From positions 1,550,001 through 1,614,000 of the forward strand of contig JAILWY010000011.1 of NCBI GenBank assembly GCA_022113835.1: a stretch of 64,000 bases of DNA. Direction: 5' to 3'. The translations under genes were made by a program, and so were the position numbers. The notes under the pieces are model-generated. The model made no database searches, was not told where the DNA came from, and was given only the letters and a program-made list of their open reading frames with translations. Numbering within the stretch: the first letter of the stretch is position 1; each line of letters starts with the position of its first letter. Positions 43,216-55,042 of this stretch are shown here, one piece after another. This stretch comes from Atopsyche davidsoni (taxonomy: Eukaryota > Arthropoda > Insecta > Trichoptera > Hydrobiosidae).

Positions 43216-43810
43216 AAGAAGATGTTTATTCGAATCAATCGATTTTGTATGTTTGATCGTGCCCAGCATTCGGCACAACCGTTACCTTGCACAGGTGGGC
43301 GCGATCGACCGCACTTAAGCACCTATATTCTTGAGGAATAATAATATCTGTCACTTTGATGGTCGGGAAGATGGCAGTGCGTCCATTGCACAGTGCACAC
43401 GATTACACAGATATATGAAATGACGAGAAAAAATACAAAAAATTCCTAATCATTGTTTTCGTGGTGCAGGGTATGAAGCACCCTTATAAAAATTTAAAAA
43501 AAAAAACATTTGGGTAACAGAACAATTATGAAGAACAATGCTTTAGTATATCTTTCCTTATATCTATTTTTTGGATTGAACATCAATCAGATGCGTATTT
43601 ATTATCCATTATGGGTTTATTATATTATTACTAATATATGATTAAATTAATAGATTTTAAAAATAATATACAGATGGGACTAAAATCGCTTCACTTGTTA
43701 CTTTGTTTAAAAAGTCAAGTGCTTGCAAATCACTAAATATTGGTTGGCCTGGGCACATTGGTTCATATGTAGAGTATGATTGTTACAAATTCTCGATTCA
43801 TGGATGTGAT
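43216..43810. other. Intergenic region, no gene recognised
   Basis: LINE 3' UTR remnant to about 43230, then AT-rich DNA. No gene, RNA or transposon end recognised. Confidence 0.35.
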
Positions 43811-43875
43811 TCGTTAGTACAAGGGTTAGTACACCGGCCATGTAAGCCAGGGGATGTGGATTCAAATCCCACACA
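43811..43875 (+). repeat. tRNA-like sequence, Thr(TGT)-like anticodon, probably SINE or pseudogene
   Basis: TTAGTACAAGGGTTAGTACACC resembles a D-arm with the A box, and CCGGC-CATGTAA-GCCAG an anticodon arm with one mismatch and TGT in the loop. GTGGATTCAAATCCCAC is a perfect T-arm with B box. The 5' acceptor strand does not pair with the 3' side, and U33 is replaced by A, so it is not a functional tRNA. Confidence 0.5.
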
Positions 43876-45946
43876 AAACATAATTATATTTTTCTAAGAA
43901 TTTCTTTAATCATCTTCTATGTGTAAACTAATGTGTCTAATTATATTAGTAATAATATCTTACCTTGTTAAAAATCTCTAATATTAATATAAAGCTCAGT
44001 TTTAATAAATGCGAATTGCGGAGTTTATATTGTATTATATGCAATATTGCAAAGCAATTTGAAATGATGTGTGCCTATTGGTCACAGAAAATTTTATTAT
44101 TATTTCGACAAATAATAATAAAACATAAAAGCAAATCACAACAATTGATAAACAAGTCAATTAATAAAGCTTCGTATTATTTCAAGACTATTAGAGGTTT
44201 AAAAAAAAACAAACGATTTTAATAAAGGTAACAATTAACTGTTATTTATAGCCTAGTAAAAAAAAAAGGTTAAGTGAATTATCAAAAGGTCGGAATCAAA
44301 ACACAACAATGGATCGAGAATTTAGCAACCGGCAATAAATCAAAGCATTCGATATTATTTCATTTAGTAATTCGTGAACAATAAAGATTCTGAAATAAAA
44401 AAAAAATAAACAGGCTCTGGTTTTATGTCGTCGAGCCGAAATGTCACGCTTTCTCTTTCATAGAATATCCATATCTTAATTACGAACGTGTCGTGCACGC
44501 CAGTGGCGCGCCGCAGGCTCGACGGCAAGACAAGCCCCCGAGTACTGAACGATGCTTGCAATAGTAAAAATATATATTTTTTAAATATATATATATATAT
44601 ATATATATTGTGGTCGCAGGCTCTCACCCACTGTGCCACTTCCCAATCAGCTGGGGCGATCAGCTGTTTCGCCACTGCCACCTCTGACACGTGACGTCAC
44701 CGCCCGTGCCACGTGGGCACAATGCCACGTAACAACTCACGTGTAGAAATCGCATAAGCCACACATGCAGCTATTAAGTATCCACCCATCATGTCCCACA
44801 TTGTATTCAAATTAATTCAATCGACATTGCCTCCGAGATATTCATGTTTGATCCACGAGTCGAACGCGTGTTCAGATGATCTGAACGTGTGTGTCTGTCA
44901 AGCAGGTGAGCAAGCGTTTCATGGCGATGCGGCTGTGTAACACCTTGATATACTTTTTTGGGACGACATCTAAATTCAAATTAGATAATTAATCACTCTA
45001 TAAGATATATGGACAAGCGGCTCGAGGCATTTGCAGGTGTGCCTGGGTTTTTTAAAGTTGAGTTTTCCAATGCGAGAATTTGAAGAATGCAGAGGATTAA
45101 AAAAAAACACTTGATATTCTACTTTTTCTGCGATTTCCGTATTAACATCAAAGCATATGCCGGAAACGGAAAAAGCCGGACACAGGGACGGCTTTTTTGG
45201 CCGCAAATCCGAATGCGGGCGTAGTATTTATGTTTTATATCAATAATTAAGATGCACACAAAAAAAGTGAAAGAATTGAAAGTAATGTAGTAAGCAATCC
45301 GTAAACAATTATTTTGGAAACAAATTTCCGGCATGTGTGCGGTCGGATATAAAAACACGGAAATTTCAATATTTTAATTTTACAGCAGTGTTATATAATG
45401 CAAATATATTCAAATACAATCAAAATGTAATCAATAATATTATAAAAAATATTTTTCGTTACTATTTCAAACATTTTTGTGTGGCCAATGTTTTTGGCCG
45501 ATTGTCCCCTACGTGCGGTAATAATTTTATATTAATATGATATTGTTTGAGGCCAAGGTTTTCAGGGTGCATTTTTTTTCAGTGCAATTATTTTCAGTAT
45601 TGATAGATAATAAAATATGAATAATTTTTCAGTATTGTTTCAAGCGAACGTTTGGGGTCATGGTCCTCGAGTCGATTGTCCCTGTGTGCGGTTCAAATTT
45701 TTTTTTTCGGTATAATTAATGTGCATGCATATCGGAAGAATGGAAGGCAACGGATTGAGCAAGCCGGATGCTGGATGTGGCAAAGTTTCAGCAGCGTTGT
45801 GCAAGAGAACAAAGACGACGGATTCCGGAGTGAGCGCACAGTGTGGGAGCCGGCGGCCCCCACTTGTGACCACAGCCTAACAGCGGGTGTGCCAACAGGC
45901 TCCACGTAGGTTTTGGCAGCCGTCGCTGTGACCTCCTCCATATTCC
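43876..45946. other. Intergenic region with CRE/E-box cluster
   Basis: AT-rich with a TA tract at 44585-44609. About 44625-44745 is GC-richer and holds CACGTGACGTCACCG, two further CACGTG-like sites (GCCACGTGGGC, CTCACGTG) and an imperfect palindrome, CAATCAGCTGGGGCGATCAGC. It may be a promoter-like fragment or repeat, as at 22.05 and 63.85 kb. No gene called. Confidence 0.35.
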
Positions 45947-45989
45947 CCCCTGAAGATGACTCCGGCACCGGCACCGAAACGTCGGAAAC
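45947..45989 (+). ncRNA. Penelope-type hammerhead-like motif
   Basis: CCCCUGAAGAUGACUCC, loop GGCACC, GGCACCGAAACGUCGGAAAC. The CUGAAGA core, GAAA and CGUC site are present. Stem II is weakened by changes in both strands. Confidence 0.42.
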
Positions 45990-46556
45990 ACAGCACACTC
46001 GAAGAACACCCAGATATTTCTCATTTCGGCTGGGTTAGGTTAGCTGCTGCGTTCTTGGGCGTTATGTCGAGAATCAAGAACGCAGCGTTTCTAATAATAT
46101 AATAATATCAACACACACAGGTACCACTTTATAAATGTTAAAATAAGCGACCTTTGCACGGGACAATGATTCGGGTAATGCAGCGGCTAGATCTAATCAG
46201 TCAAAGGCGAATCTATCATTTTGTGAGATTTCGATCCGTATTTGGTAACGGCGATATGTGAGCGAATTGTGTGATTCATTTATTGTAAACAATGTATGTA
46301 TTAAAAAAAAAACTTAGCAGAAATGACATCATAGGAGCTGCGGCCACTTATGGGCGTCCCCTCGGCCGCTTTTCATTCCGTGACAGCCGCAGAGCAAAAA
46401 AGAGAATAATTTAATTTTTAATACGACAACCAACTGACAGTATCGACACTCAAATAAAACAGCGATTACAAAAAAAAATAAAAAATACCCTCAAAAAGCA
46501 CGTTAAGATCCAGAACAGTTCGCGTATCGAGTCCGAGCTGAATATTTACACATAGT

Positions 46557-46790
46557 ACTTCCCCGCTCTCCCCATTCTGTGCCCTGAGCGTGTGTAAAGG
46601 ATCAATAATGGAGTTGTCGTAGTACCTGGGGGGCTCCTGCTGCAGAAGGAGTATCAGATCAGATAATGATATTGGGCAGTAGTACATTATTTTTCCCTTG
46701 GAAAACCATGAACACTGCCTCAGCGTGAGTATATGCTCTCTAAAGAGAGATATGTACTTGATGAAGAAAGCATAATCGGGAAAATAACTC
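46557..46790 (+). repeat. Dispersed repeat R1, copy E
   Basis: CCCCGCTCTCCCCATTCTGT, GAGCGTGTGTAAAGGATC, CTGCAGAAGGAGTATCAGAT, ATATTGGGCAGTAGTAC, ACCATGAACACTGCCTCAGC and GATGAAGAAAGC are present in order. About 60 bp in the middle and the CCAACCTCCTC part of the tail are missing. No transposon has landed in it. Confidence 0.75.
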
Positions 46791-46818
46791 AAAACACGTG
46801 TTCCATGACTAATCACTG

Positions 46819-47168
46819 TTGCCGACTGGTGACCAGACCGAAGTGACGCTCGAGAAGCAGAAAGACGATTCTGAACCAACATTGGCGGTGGAGTATACGA
46901 AAATTTTGAAAAGGTTCAAGATGAAAGGTGAAATAATTGATAGACAACGGGGTCCATATTCCGTGACATCCGGTGAAAACGCACCGGAAACGCACAACGA
47001 TAAAACGCATGGCATTGTATGAGCGGATATCGCAGGGAAACGCACAAATCTAAAAAAAAATAATTATTAAATCACTCTTTAATTTTCCATATGAAAAATT
47101 ATTAATTATATTAAATTCCCATTACGTCCGTTTCGTATGATACAACTGGTTTCGAAGCACCCTGTATA
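46819..47168 (+). pseudogene. Possible Tc1/mariner-type element remnant
   Basis: An open stretch of about 68 codons includes ILKRFKMKGEIIDRQRG, which resembles the helix-turn-helix linker of Tc1/mariner-type transposases, followed by YSVTSGENAPET, similar to the segment after it. About 140 bp downstream, CACCCTGTATATG (47158) looks like the right terminus of a mariner-type element. No catalytic region. The match is short, so this is tentative. Confidence 0.35.
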
Positions 47169-47689
47169 TGTATAAATTTTATACAGATTGCGCAATCGGT
47201 TTAGCTCGGACTTGACGTATTCATCATGCATTAAATTTATGATACGAATCAAAATAAAAATAAACGAAAACGACCGATCGGAGAAGACGTAAACAAATTT
47301 AAGACGACGTTGGTGATGATAAAGTTAAGAGGCAAGTCATGTATCCTTCGATATCTAATGAAAACCAATTGGACAAAACAGCTGGTAAAAAAAATATTAA
47401 ACCCAATCATAATTAATTATTTCACTGATATAATCTGAGTCTTTAAAGATATGATGACTTTTTTATATACATATAAATATGGCGGCGTGTAAGCTTAAAT
47501 GTAATATATACTTTATGTGGAATATACAGGGTTGCTAAAAAAAACAAAGGTTTATATTAGTACGCTTTATGGCAGTGATTTTTTTATATGGCACCAAAAA
47601 AGGTTTTATATATAAAATTGATGCATTTGAAGTGTGTTTATGAGGAGAATATTTATTATAAAATACCATGGATCGGTCATTCCGTTAAT

Positions 47690-47830
47690 AAGAGAGCCTT
47701 GTACACAATGCGCAAAGAAAGATAAACTTATGTAGATAGCCTCAGAAAAAAGGAGAAGTACACAACGTGGATGCGGAATTTGCGACAGTGGCTTGACATG
47801 TCCAAGCTCATCTGAGGAGAGACACCCGAT
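47690..47830 (+). mobile_element. LINE 3' tail fragment
   Basis: GTGGATGCGGAATTTGCGAC, AGTGGCTTGACATG and CTCATCTGAGGAGAGACACC, GATGAAGAAGATAT follow the common LINE tail. The region coding for EEMVTNLL is partly deleted. Confidence 0.65.
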
Positions 47831-48185
47831 GAAGAAGATATATTCTTCGAAGTGTTGAAATCTTTATTAGTGGTCTGGAGTGGCATGAAGCCGAGATCGG
47901 CCGGTGTAGCCGCATATAAAAAAAAAAGTTTATTTATGGGAATCGGTGTATTGCGAGCTCAGAATGTAAACAAGGCGCTTCCACGAAGCCTGCAATGGAG
48001 CTATGGTGGTGTGGAATACTAAACACCTCCTCCCGTGCTTTATGCCGGTCGTGAAATTTCATAACCCCTGCGCATTTAAGCCGAGTTTCGACATATCGAT
48101 AAAAAATTACGAAACATCTTCAACCCAAGAATACACATGAATCTGGGGGTTTTCTATGTAAATATATATATATAATTTTTTTTCA

Positions 48186-48250
48186 GGAAAGGTATCAAAC
48201 CGGGGACCTCTTGTTCAAAATTCTACGGTCTAACCACTGAGCCTGCAAAC
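48186..48250 (-). repeat. tRNA-like SINE head, minus strand
   Basis: On the minus strand GGCTCAGTGGTTAGACCG is a good A box/D-arm and CCCCGGTTTGATACCTTTC contains a B-box-like GGTTTGATACC at tRNA-like spacing. Stems are incomplete. Likely SINE or tRNA pseudogene. Confidence 0.45.
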
Positions 48251-48329
48251 CAAGCAATATATAGAATTATTATACAAATATATATATATACATATATATA
48301 TAAGAACTTAGTTGCGCACATATGTGTTT

Positions 48330-48545
48330 TAATAAAGTAATCAATATTTTTACTTTTATTAGTACTTGGTGAAATTCTATTTTAACATTTTAAATAAAAA
48401 AATTCCATATGTTGATTTTCATTGGTGACCGGTTTTGCCAGCCTTTCACGTTGGCTATAAGTTCAGTTTGATAGTGGCAACGTGAAAGGTTGACGAAACC
48501 GACAAATCACTTCTTAAGTATTTTATTCAAAATATTTCAATAAAA
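48330..48545. mobile_element. M2 MITE, long palindromic copy
   Basis: Left arm: TAGTACTTGGTGAAATTCTA, ATTTTAAATAAAAAAATTCC, GGTGACCGGTTTTGCCAGCC, TTTCACGTTGGC. Right arm: GTGGCAACGTGAAAGGTTGA, CGAAACCGAC, AAATCACTTCTTAAGTATTT. The arms are inverted and can fold into a long hairpin. Confidence 0.65.
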
Positions 48546-49964
48546 AAACGGTTTTTTGGTATTTCGTATACATTTTTATACTAACGTTTCGTAAATATAA
48601 AAAAATATATGTTATACTCAATTTAATACACTTTCACATATAGACCGCACGCCACTGGCATATAATATACAAATTAAATATTTGACTTGTCAATACTGTT
48701 GTTGTATGGTTAAATATGCTGTGTTAACAATATAAAATGGTCGCCGGATTAAAATATTTCTAGGAATTTATAATTACTCGAAGGAAGGTTCTAGATACAA
48801 GAATAACAGGTAGTCAAGGAGTCCCCGAAGCTGTTGAGTGTCTCACTGGAATGTGCTTTACTGGAAAATAACCGCTTTCGGTGTTACCATATGCACCGAA
48901 AGTTCGTTCGCAAAAAATATATAACAAGTATAAAGCTGCCTACACGCTGCGACACCAAACTGTGAGCCAGCCAATAGCTTTACTATAAAAACACCCAAAA
49001 CACAAGGACACTAATAGCTAACGTTCGTGTGTCGGTTGTGTTGCTACGTGTGTAGACAGCTTAAACGATACACATACAAAACTAATTTGATAAGTTTAAC
49101 ACTTGACTGCATACCGTGACAGATCGGTAACAAACCATAAAACCTTATGCGGCCAATCCATGTTTGAGTTTTTATTTCATCCGGTCCGAAGGACCAAATT
49201 TAACAAAAAGGGAATACGTTTATATTAAACTTTCGACCGCAGTGGCCCTTATAATACAGCGAATATTTCAACTCTTATTACGGCGTTTGAAAACAATGTT
49301 CCTGTCACGCTTTTTATTCAATATTGAGAGCAATATGTATTTTAAAGTTTGTATGGAATGTGTAGTGGGAAGGGTGAGTACCTGCCGCGTAATCGACGAT
49401 TATTTACGAGCCAAGAAAGGCATTTCCGAAATATACATATTAATTAACCATTTATGGAGTCATTAGGTGGATTCCGAGACGCTGCGACCGCTCCATCCCA
49501 GGTATAGTTTTTTTTTCAATCAGATATTCAAATGTTTAGATAACGTTACGATTAAACAAAATCCATTTAAAAAAACACGAATTCAACACTTCAAAAAAAA
49601 AAAATAACAGGTATGAAAACATCGAAAATATATCGAGACAGGTTAGCAAGCGAGGGAAAAGATAAAAACAAAACCTCAAACCACATACACAACAGACTAA
49701 ACGTAAATAGCCAAATAGCTAGGTGATCACGATTTGAGTATGAAATTGTGCATCGGTTGCACACCAATAGACTATACCAGGTTGTATATGATTTGAAATG
49801 TATTTATGCGGTTTTGAAAATGCAATGTGGTGAACACGCGAAAGCAGACGCTGTCAATTAGAGGCGCGCGATTTGATTACCTTCTCGATGCTGAATGGCT
49901 CTAATTGTGTTCGATGGAGGCATTTTAAGTGATGGTTGAATGTGCTCATCCGAGTTAGCCACCG
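48546..49964. other. Intergenic region, no gene recognised
   Basis: AT-rich. GACCGCACGCCACTGGCAT at 48642-48660 is a lone terminal-type sequence that recurs at 61877 (GACCGCACGCCACTG) and 62556; its transposon could not be delimited. A 100-codon plus frame at 49164-49466 has no domain. Confidence 0.35.
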
Positions 49965-50035
49965 CGGTCAAGTGGATTGGACAAGCACTTGAACCGAAAG
50001 GTTATGCATTCACAAGAGTACATTACTTAATGAAT
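49965..50035 (+). repeat. tRNA-like SINE head
   Basis: CCGCGGTCAAGTGGATTGGA, CAAGCACTTGAACC is an A-box/D-arm and anticodon-arm-like text; the B box is degraded to GGTTATGCATTC. Similar to 10615-10690 (AGTCTAGTGGATAGGACAC...). Confidence 0.35.
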
Positions 50036-50154
50036 TATTAATCATCAGGCAAATCACTGTGAGATTATTCTTCTCCTTCGCGGCTACTCAGCCATACCCA
50101 AAAAAATATGTGTTCATTGTGTTATTTATTTACTCTGCTTATATGCCTGTCTTG

Positions 50155-50690
50155 CGTTGCTTGTGCATGACTGCTATTCCGTGTCCTGAGTATTTGTAAA
50201 GGATCGGTAATGTGATAGTAGACTTGGAATGATTGTGGAGGCATCAGGAGTATCAGATCTAAACGCACGAGATTCGTAAAGAAATGATAATATAATAATA
50301 CTATTGGGACTTTTTACACGCAGACTTTTCCTTTCAATATAAAACTGCGGTGTAGAAGGACCCAAGGAACCCACTATACCAGGGGTCCCCAACCTTTTTG
50401 CACCCTAGAGCACATTTTAAAATCCCGATCTGGTGGCGGGCACCATTTATTTTTTTCGATACGATATAATTTATTTCGCTTATACTTCACTGTGTAATTA
50501 CTAAATATTATTTTTATCACAACATCGCACAGCGGCGGGCACACGTAAAACAGCCGGAGGGCGCCATGGTGCCCGCGGGCATGGGGTTGGGGACCCCTGC
50601 ACTATACTGTTTGTTTTTCCATATAAAAAACCATGAACACTGGCTCAGCATGAGTATATGCTCAGAGGATGATGATTTATATCAAGTGCT
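50155..50690 (+). repeat. Dispersed repeat R1, copy C, split by a hAT MITE
   Basis: R1 landmarks: TATTTGTAAAGGATCGGTAA, GGAGTATCAGATCTAAACGC, ATAATACTATTGGG, CGCAGACTTTTCCTTTCAAT, AAACTGCGGTGTAGAAGGAC, then the insertion at CACTATAC, then ACCATGAACACTGGCTCAGC and ATGAGTATATGCTCAG. The final LINE-like tail is mostly lost. Confidence 0.78.
50380..50599. mobile_element. hAT MITE (family D) with perfect 8-bp target duplication
   Basis: A 220-bp element flanked by CACTATAC on both sides (50372-50379 and 50600-50607). The terminal inverted repeats begin CAGGGGTCCCCAACC at both ends (15 of 15 match). Subterminal GCGGGCACCAT and GGCGCCATGGTGCCCGC are conserved-looking. Non-coding. Confidence 0.92.
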
Positions 50691-50699
50691 TTACTTTGC

Positions 50700-51954
50700 T
50701 ACGATTCTCACATGTCATGAGTAGTTATTTTTTTTTTCACGGTTCAGAAATCCACTCTACGCCACTGTCGGCTACGCGATTTCCGATAGCTGCTTTCACG
50801 GCGGCGCAGTTGCAGCGCGGTTATTATATTATTTACATATAATTATTAAAAAAAAAAAAAATGTTATTACATCGATGTAGGTGTCGCGCAATGGCCGCCG
50901 CCCACGCGGGAGTGCGTAAAATTTTTAAACATAAGCTAGACAAACAGTCGTAAATCGACGCCCGACAAGATCGCGTGGATTGTTCAAATAATTCAACAAC
51001 AAAAAAAAAAAACTGTAAATATAAATAATCACTCACTGACACGGAATCCAAACGGGTGATGATAAAAAAAATAAATAATAATTTAAGCGTTTTTATAATT
51101 AAAACGGCGACGCGCGCTCCACGCTTTCTTGCCAGCAATGGAGACCCGAATAGGAGCGATTAATTTTTAATACATTACAAATATCATTAACATTTAAAAA
51201 GTAAATAACATCTAATTAAATCGTTATACGTCACGTAATAATAATATTTATAATATTCACATTATTAAAGTCTTCTCTTGTACACAACTTAATATGAAGA
51301 AATACGTGTCAACATGCTAATAAGACATTAACACTCCAACTGTTAATTAACGAGTAAGCGTGTATGTTTTTCATTGTATATAACTCGTTTAAACTGCATG
51401 CCTCACTTATAAATGCATGCCATTATATATATATATTTATTTTTTTTAATAACACTGGGACTTCAAAATTACTTTCATTGACAAATACGCTGAAACTTTG
51501 TTAAACCAATATAATATATTTTTAAATAGTTAATCAGCAAAAAAGCTATTTACGCAACATGCGTGTATGTTGACATTCGATTTCGCAGATCGGCTGTTCG
51601 GAAACCGATTTCTATTTACTTTGACGAGGGTCGACATTGTTTACATCTCGACATTTTCGATAGACACCTACCTGCGCGCAAAGTGATCAAAAACGTGGAG
51701 AATACCACAAAACAACGCATACAACAATAGAGCTAAAAACTGCACTGTCGCCGTTCGAAATTCAAATTCAAATTCGAATTCGAATTCGGTAGTCGCGCGT
51801 TCCTTCCGGGGCGGTTCGAAATTCAAACGCGTCGGCGGATGCGCGCACGACCAGCTCGCTGCGCGGCCTCGCGCACACTGCCGCGCCCGCCGCGCAATGT
51901 CGCGCACCGCCGCACCCCGCCGGGAAAATCACACCTCCGCTGTTCTATTCCAAT
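50700..51954. other. Intergenic region, CpG-rich right half
   Basis: AT-rich to about 51540. Then 51640-51935 becomes CpG-rich (GCGCGGCCTCGCGCACACTG), with an AATTC-based short repeat at 51757-51787 (AAATTCAAATTCAAATTCG...) and (AAT)n at 51953-51975. Looks like a CpG island or promoter region, but no first exon is identified. Confidence 0.4.
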
Positions 51955-52612
51955 AATAATAATAATAATAATAATTTTATTTTATTTCATATATTCCATT
52001 TTAAATTATTGTTAACGCTATGCTTACAATACGGTGGGTGTGTGTTTTTTTTTCCTTTGCTCCAGCGCGCAGGTTGTGCGGCTTACGACTAGCGCGCGTG
52101 GATTTCTCTATAGCTTGAGTAGGGAAAAATATGTCTATTTACATATATTGGGAGTATCCATTAATTTTAAGGATTTTTTACAATATATTCTATTCAAAGT
52201 ATTGTCCATCGCTGGCCACTACTTTTTACCATCTTTCGGGCAAATTGTGGATCCCATCCCAAAAGAACTGTTCGTCTCTTGAAGCCAAGAAAGAATCAAG
52301 CCAATTTTTGATACCCTGTTCAGAAGTGAAGCGTATTCCAGAAAGGGCATTCTGCATCGATCGAAACAAGTGGCAGTCGGAAGGGGCAAGGGCTGGGCTA
52401 TAAGGCGGGTGAGGCAGAACTTCACATCCACTGTTTTCCAAATATGTTAGAAAATCCTTAAAATTAATGCATACTACCAATAATAATTTTATTTACATTC
52501 ATATATTCCATTTTAAATTATTGTTAACGCTATGCTTACAATACGGTGTGTGTGTGTGTTTTTTTTTCCTTTGCTCCAGCGCGCAGGTTGTGCGGCTTAC
52601 GACATGTGGCTT
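51955..52612. repeat. Direct repeats of about 130 bp around a mariner fragment
   Basis: The segment at 51955-52091 (TAATAATAATTTTATTT, CATATATTCCATTTTAAATT, ATTGTTAACGCTATGCTTAC, AATACGGTG, TGCTCCAGCGCGCAGGTTGT) recurs almost unchanged at 52484-52603. The two copies have the same orientation and are 527-530 bp apart. Between them lies the minus-strand mariner fragment. Either a tandem duplication, or a composite or LTR-like structure. Confidence 0.75.
52190..52480 (-). pseudogene. Mariner-like transposase 3' end (second family)
   Basis: On the minus strand: [65 protein letters not shown], then a nonsense codon (GAA to TAA at the residue after W), then KVVASDGQYFE and the normal stop at 52190-52192. 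The third catalytic Asp (APSD) is present but the usual PD is PA. N-terminal two thirds are missing. Same family as 22370-22532. Confidence 0.85.
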
Positions 52613-52634
52613 AGGTGGTAGCGAAAAACATGTA

Positions 52635-52638
<4 letters not shown>

Positions 52639-52672
<34 letters not shown>
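52639..52672. repeat. (TA)n microsatellite
   Basis: About 34 bp of TA repeats directly after the second direct-repeat copy. Confidence 0.9.
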
Positions 52673-52677
<5 letters not shown>

Positions 52678-52934
52678 TCAGACATGCTAAAAAGCGTGCC
52701 TGTCCGTGCGTTGATAATTCGCTTTGTTGCTAAGTAAAGTCTCAAAAGTTATCTCAAATTAGAAAAACGTATTTATTATTTGTAGATCACTTCATATTTC
52801 CATGATTTTTTATTTTCACTCGTTCATATATTCGAAATTTTTTTTTTTACTAATTACATATTTTTTTAGTATATATATATATAAAATAAATATTTTGGAG
52901 AGGGCTGGCCAGTATGAATATCGCCATCTTATTG

Positions 52935-53080
52935 ATAGTATAAACTTTAAATAAGTAAAATACTCGAGTGATTTTTCCACATATAAATTTTTATTGGTGA
53001 CCGGTTTCGCCAACCTTTCCTCACTCAAGTGTTTCACTTATTTAAAATATTGAAATGGAATTCCACCAAGTACTCTACAC
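52935..53080. mobile_element. M2 MITE, short palindromic copy
   Basis: AAATAAGTAAAATACTCGAG, TGACCGGTTTCGCCAACC, CACTCAAGTGTTTCACTTAT, TTAAAATATTGAAATGGAAT, TCCACCAAGTACTCTAC. The arms are inverted. The terminal CCACCAAGTACTCT is the reverse complement of the AGAGTACTTGGTGG end of other copies. Confidence 0.65.
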
Positions 53081-53776
53081 CCTGTGCAACTTGTCCCTTT
53101 ATTACGGTTTCGCCTAAAATGTAGGACGCCATTGGCTAGCTGCTGGTAGAGTGCAGAGGTCTTGTGGACCTCCTGTGGGATGCGTGGCGTGGGATACTTC
53201 TTCTGGCAACCCAAACTAACGAAGAGGAACGGCCTGCATAATTTATATTTTATATATTATTTTAATCTTATGAGATATCAATTTCAAAATTATGAAAATG
53301 CACTGCAAGTCTGCAGAGCGCACTCACACTTTACTCTGACTTTACTTGGCGAATGAGTTAAACCACAGTGATTAATTATATGTATGAATGAAAAAAACAC
53401 TGTAAACACATTTTCTTTTAACTCATATAATATTTCAAACAAGTACAAATTTAAAGTTATATTTGGGAGTGATTGTTATCTTCAAACTTTCATTAGAGAT
53501 ATCCTGTTGTAAGTTATTAGATAAGAGAAGTGTATTTTTTTTTGGGTCAATAGATAATAAAGATACGTTTGTTTTACAACGCCCTCGTAGTGCGTAAGTA
53601 ATTATATTTAATAATAATAAATAAAAAATATATTATACCATAAAAAAAATTACACATCAGACGAACATATTTGATAAACCGGTGAGTCTATTTTACCATT
53701 TGAGATAACAACCAACTTAAAAATGCTATATAAATGTATATACGTGGATTTGGTTTCTTGGGTGTTGAGCCAGTTT

Positions 53777-53815
53777 TCCGACGTTTCGGTCCCCGCTGTG
53801 GTGCCAACTTCAGAG
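53777..53815 (-). ncRNA. Penelope-type hammerhead-like motif, minus strand
   Basis: On the minus strand: UCUCUGAAGUUGGCACC, loop ACAGC, GGGGACCGAAACGUCGGAA. CUGAAGU departs from CUGANGA at the last core A; GAAA and the CGUC site are intact. Confidence 0.4.
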
Positions 53816-53929
53816 ATTTTATCATTTAGTGTTTTAATTATGAATAAAACTGATATCAATGAACAGCCATTCTACCAAGAAAATAAAAGGAACTCCAATG
53901 AATTCCAGAAAAGCATCCGATGTTCCTGA

Positions 53930-54764
53930 AGAATGAAGGAACACTCGCTACTGCGTCAGCACCAGTAACTCCCAGCAAAGAGCCGAAGAGGTCAAACAGA
54001 AACTTGCCGCAACGTCGGGGGCTTCGTCACAATTTGCATCCATAATGTATTCGAGATTTATCATAATTAACGAAAGCCAACACCTGCCGGAGAAAACGCG
54101 CCGCGACTCGGCCACGAGTCTTTATAGGGAATATGCCAATCGGTCTGCTCATTGGGTCAGTTGGTCGGTCTTATCGGCCATTCGGAGACACGCACGCGAT
54201 GCGACGAGAAAAACGATTTTTCATGTAGAGCAAAGACAAACCAGTACGGCGACATTTGGAGAAGACGCCAATAAATTTACGAATATTTTTTTTACACCCC
54301 CTTAATGATAAGAAATACATTCTGTTATTTTCCTACCGGTTTGATATTTATTGTAAACATCGAATAAAATACAATGTCTGGAGTTAGAGCAAGTCGGTGG
54401 GAAGTGGTCCTTTGAGGCGGCGTGCGTCACCGCGGCCAGTGGGAAGTCCGCACTACGCAAACGCAAAATACAATTATTTATTCGCATCAAATGCAACCCA
54501 AAGAGAAGCAGATCATCCGAATGAAAACCGTAGGGTAAATACAGCCCAAAAGACTCGCCATATTTGCCGCCGCCACCAATGGATTATTAGAGATTTGCGC
54601 GACGCTATTTATATCTAGTTTAATCAATTTGCGGATGCAGAAATAAAACAGGACTTCCGTATTGAGCTAGCCAGTGATGTAGCACTGAATAGACGTAATT
54701 TTTTCTACTGTAGCAGGGGCCGCAAGCCTGACTGTGAGCAGTTCGTAACACGGTATTATTTATT
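53930..54764. other. Intergenic region, no gene recognised
   Basis: Moderate GC content, several 60-86 codon frames without domains or splice context. Nothing callable. Confidence 0.35.
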
Positions 54765-55042
54765 CATCTCAAGTTAAAATACTTGTTTTCTCAGTTCTTT
54801 TTTATGGAGTTGGGCTTGGATACTGAAGACAGCAACCATGCGAGGCGTTTTAAATGTGGCTTCATAGGGAATATTTGAATACCATGGGTTAACGATGACG
54901 ATGATAAAAAAAGCATATCATACTTTTGTATAAAAATCTAACGTGGATGCAGAATTTGCGACAGCGGCTGGAATCAGTGAGACTAATATGCTGAATGAGA
55001 TGGTCACCTACTTCCTCTGAAGAGAGGCACTCGAGGAAGTGG
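54765..55042 (+). mobile_element. LINE (RTE-like) 3' end, degraded
   Basis: SVLFYGVGLGY-like text (CAGTTCTTTTTTATGGAGTT), CATGCGAGG, then GTGGATGCAGAATTTGCGAC, AGCGGCTGGAATCAGTGAGA, AATGAGATGGTCACC and CTCTGAAGAGAGGCACTCGA. Large deletions compared with 24918-25299. Confidence 0.7.

Noticed and set aside
43811..43875. Functional tRNA-Thr gene
   Set aside because: T-arm and boxes are good, but the acceptor stem does not pair and U33 is replaced, so it is listed as a tRNA-like SINE or pseudogene.
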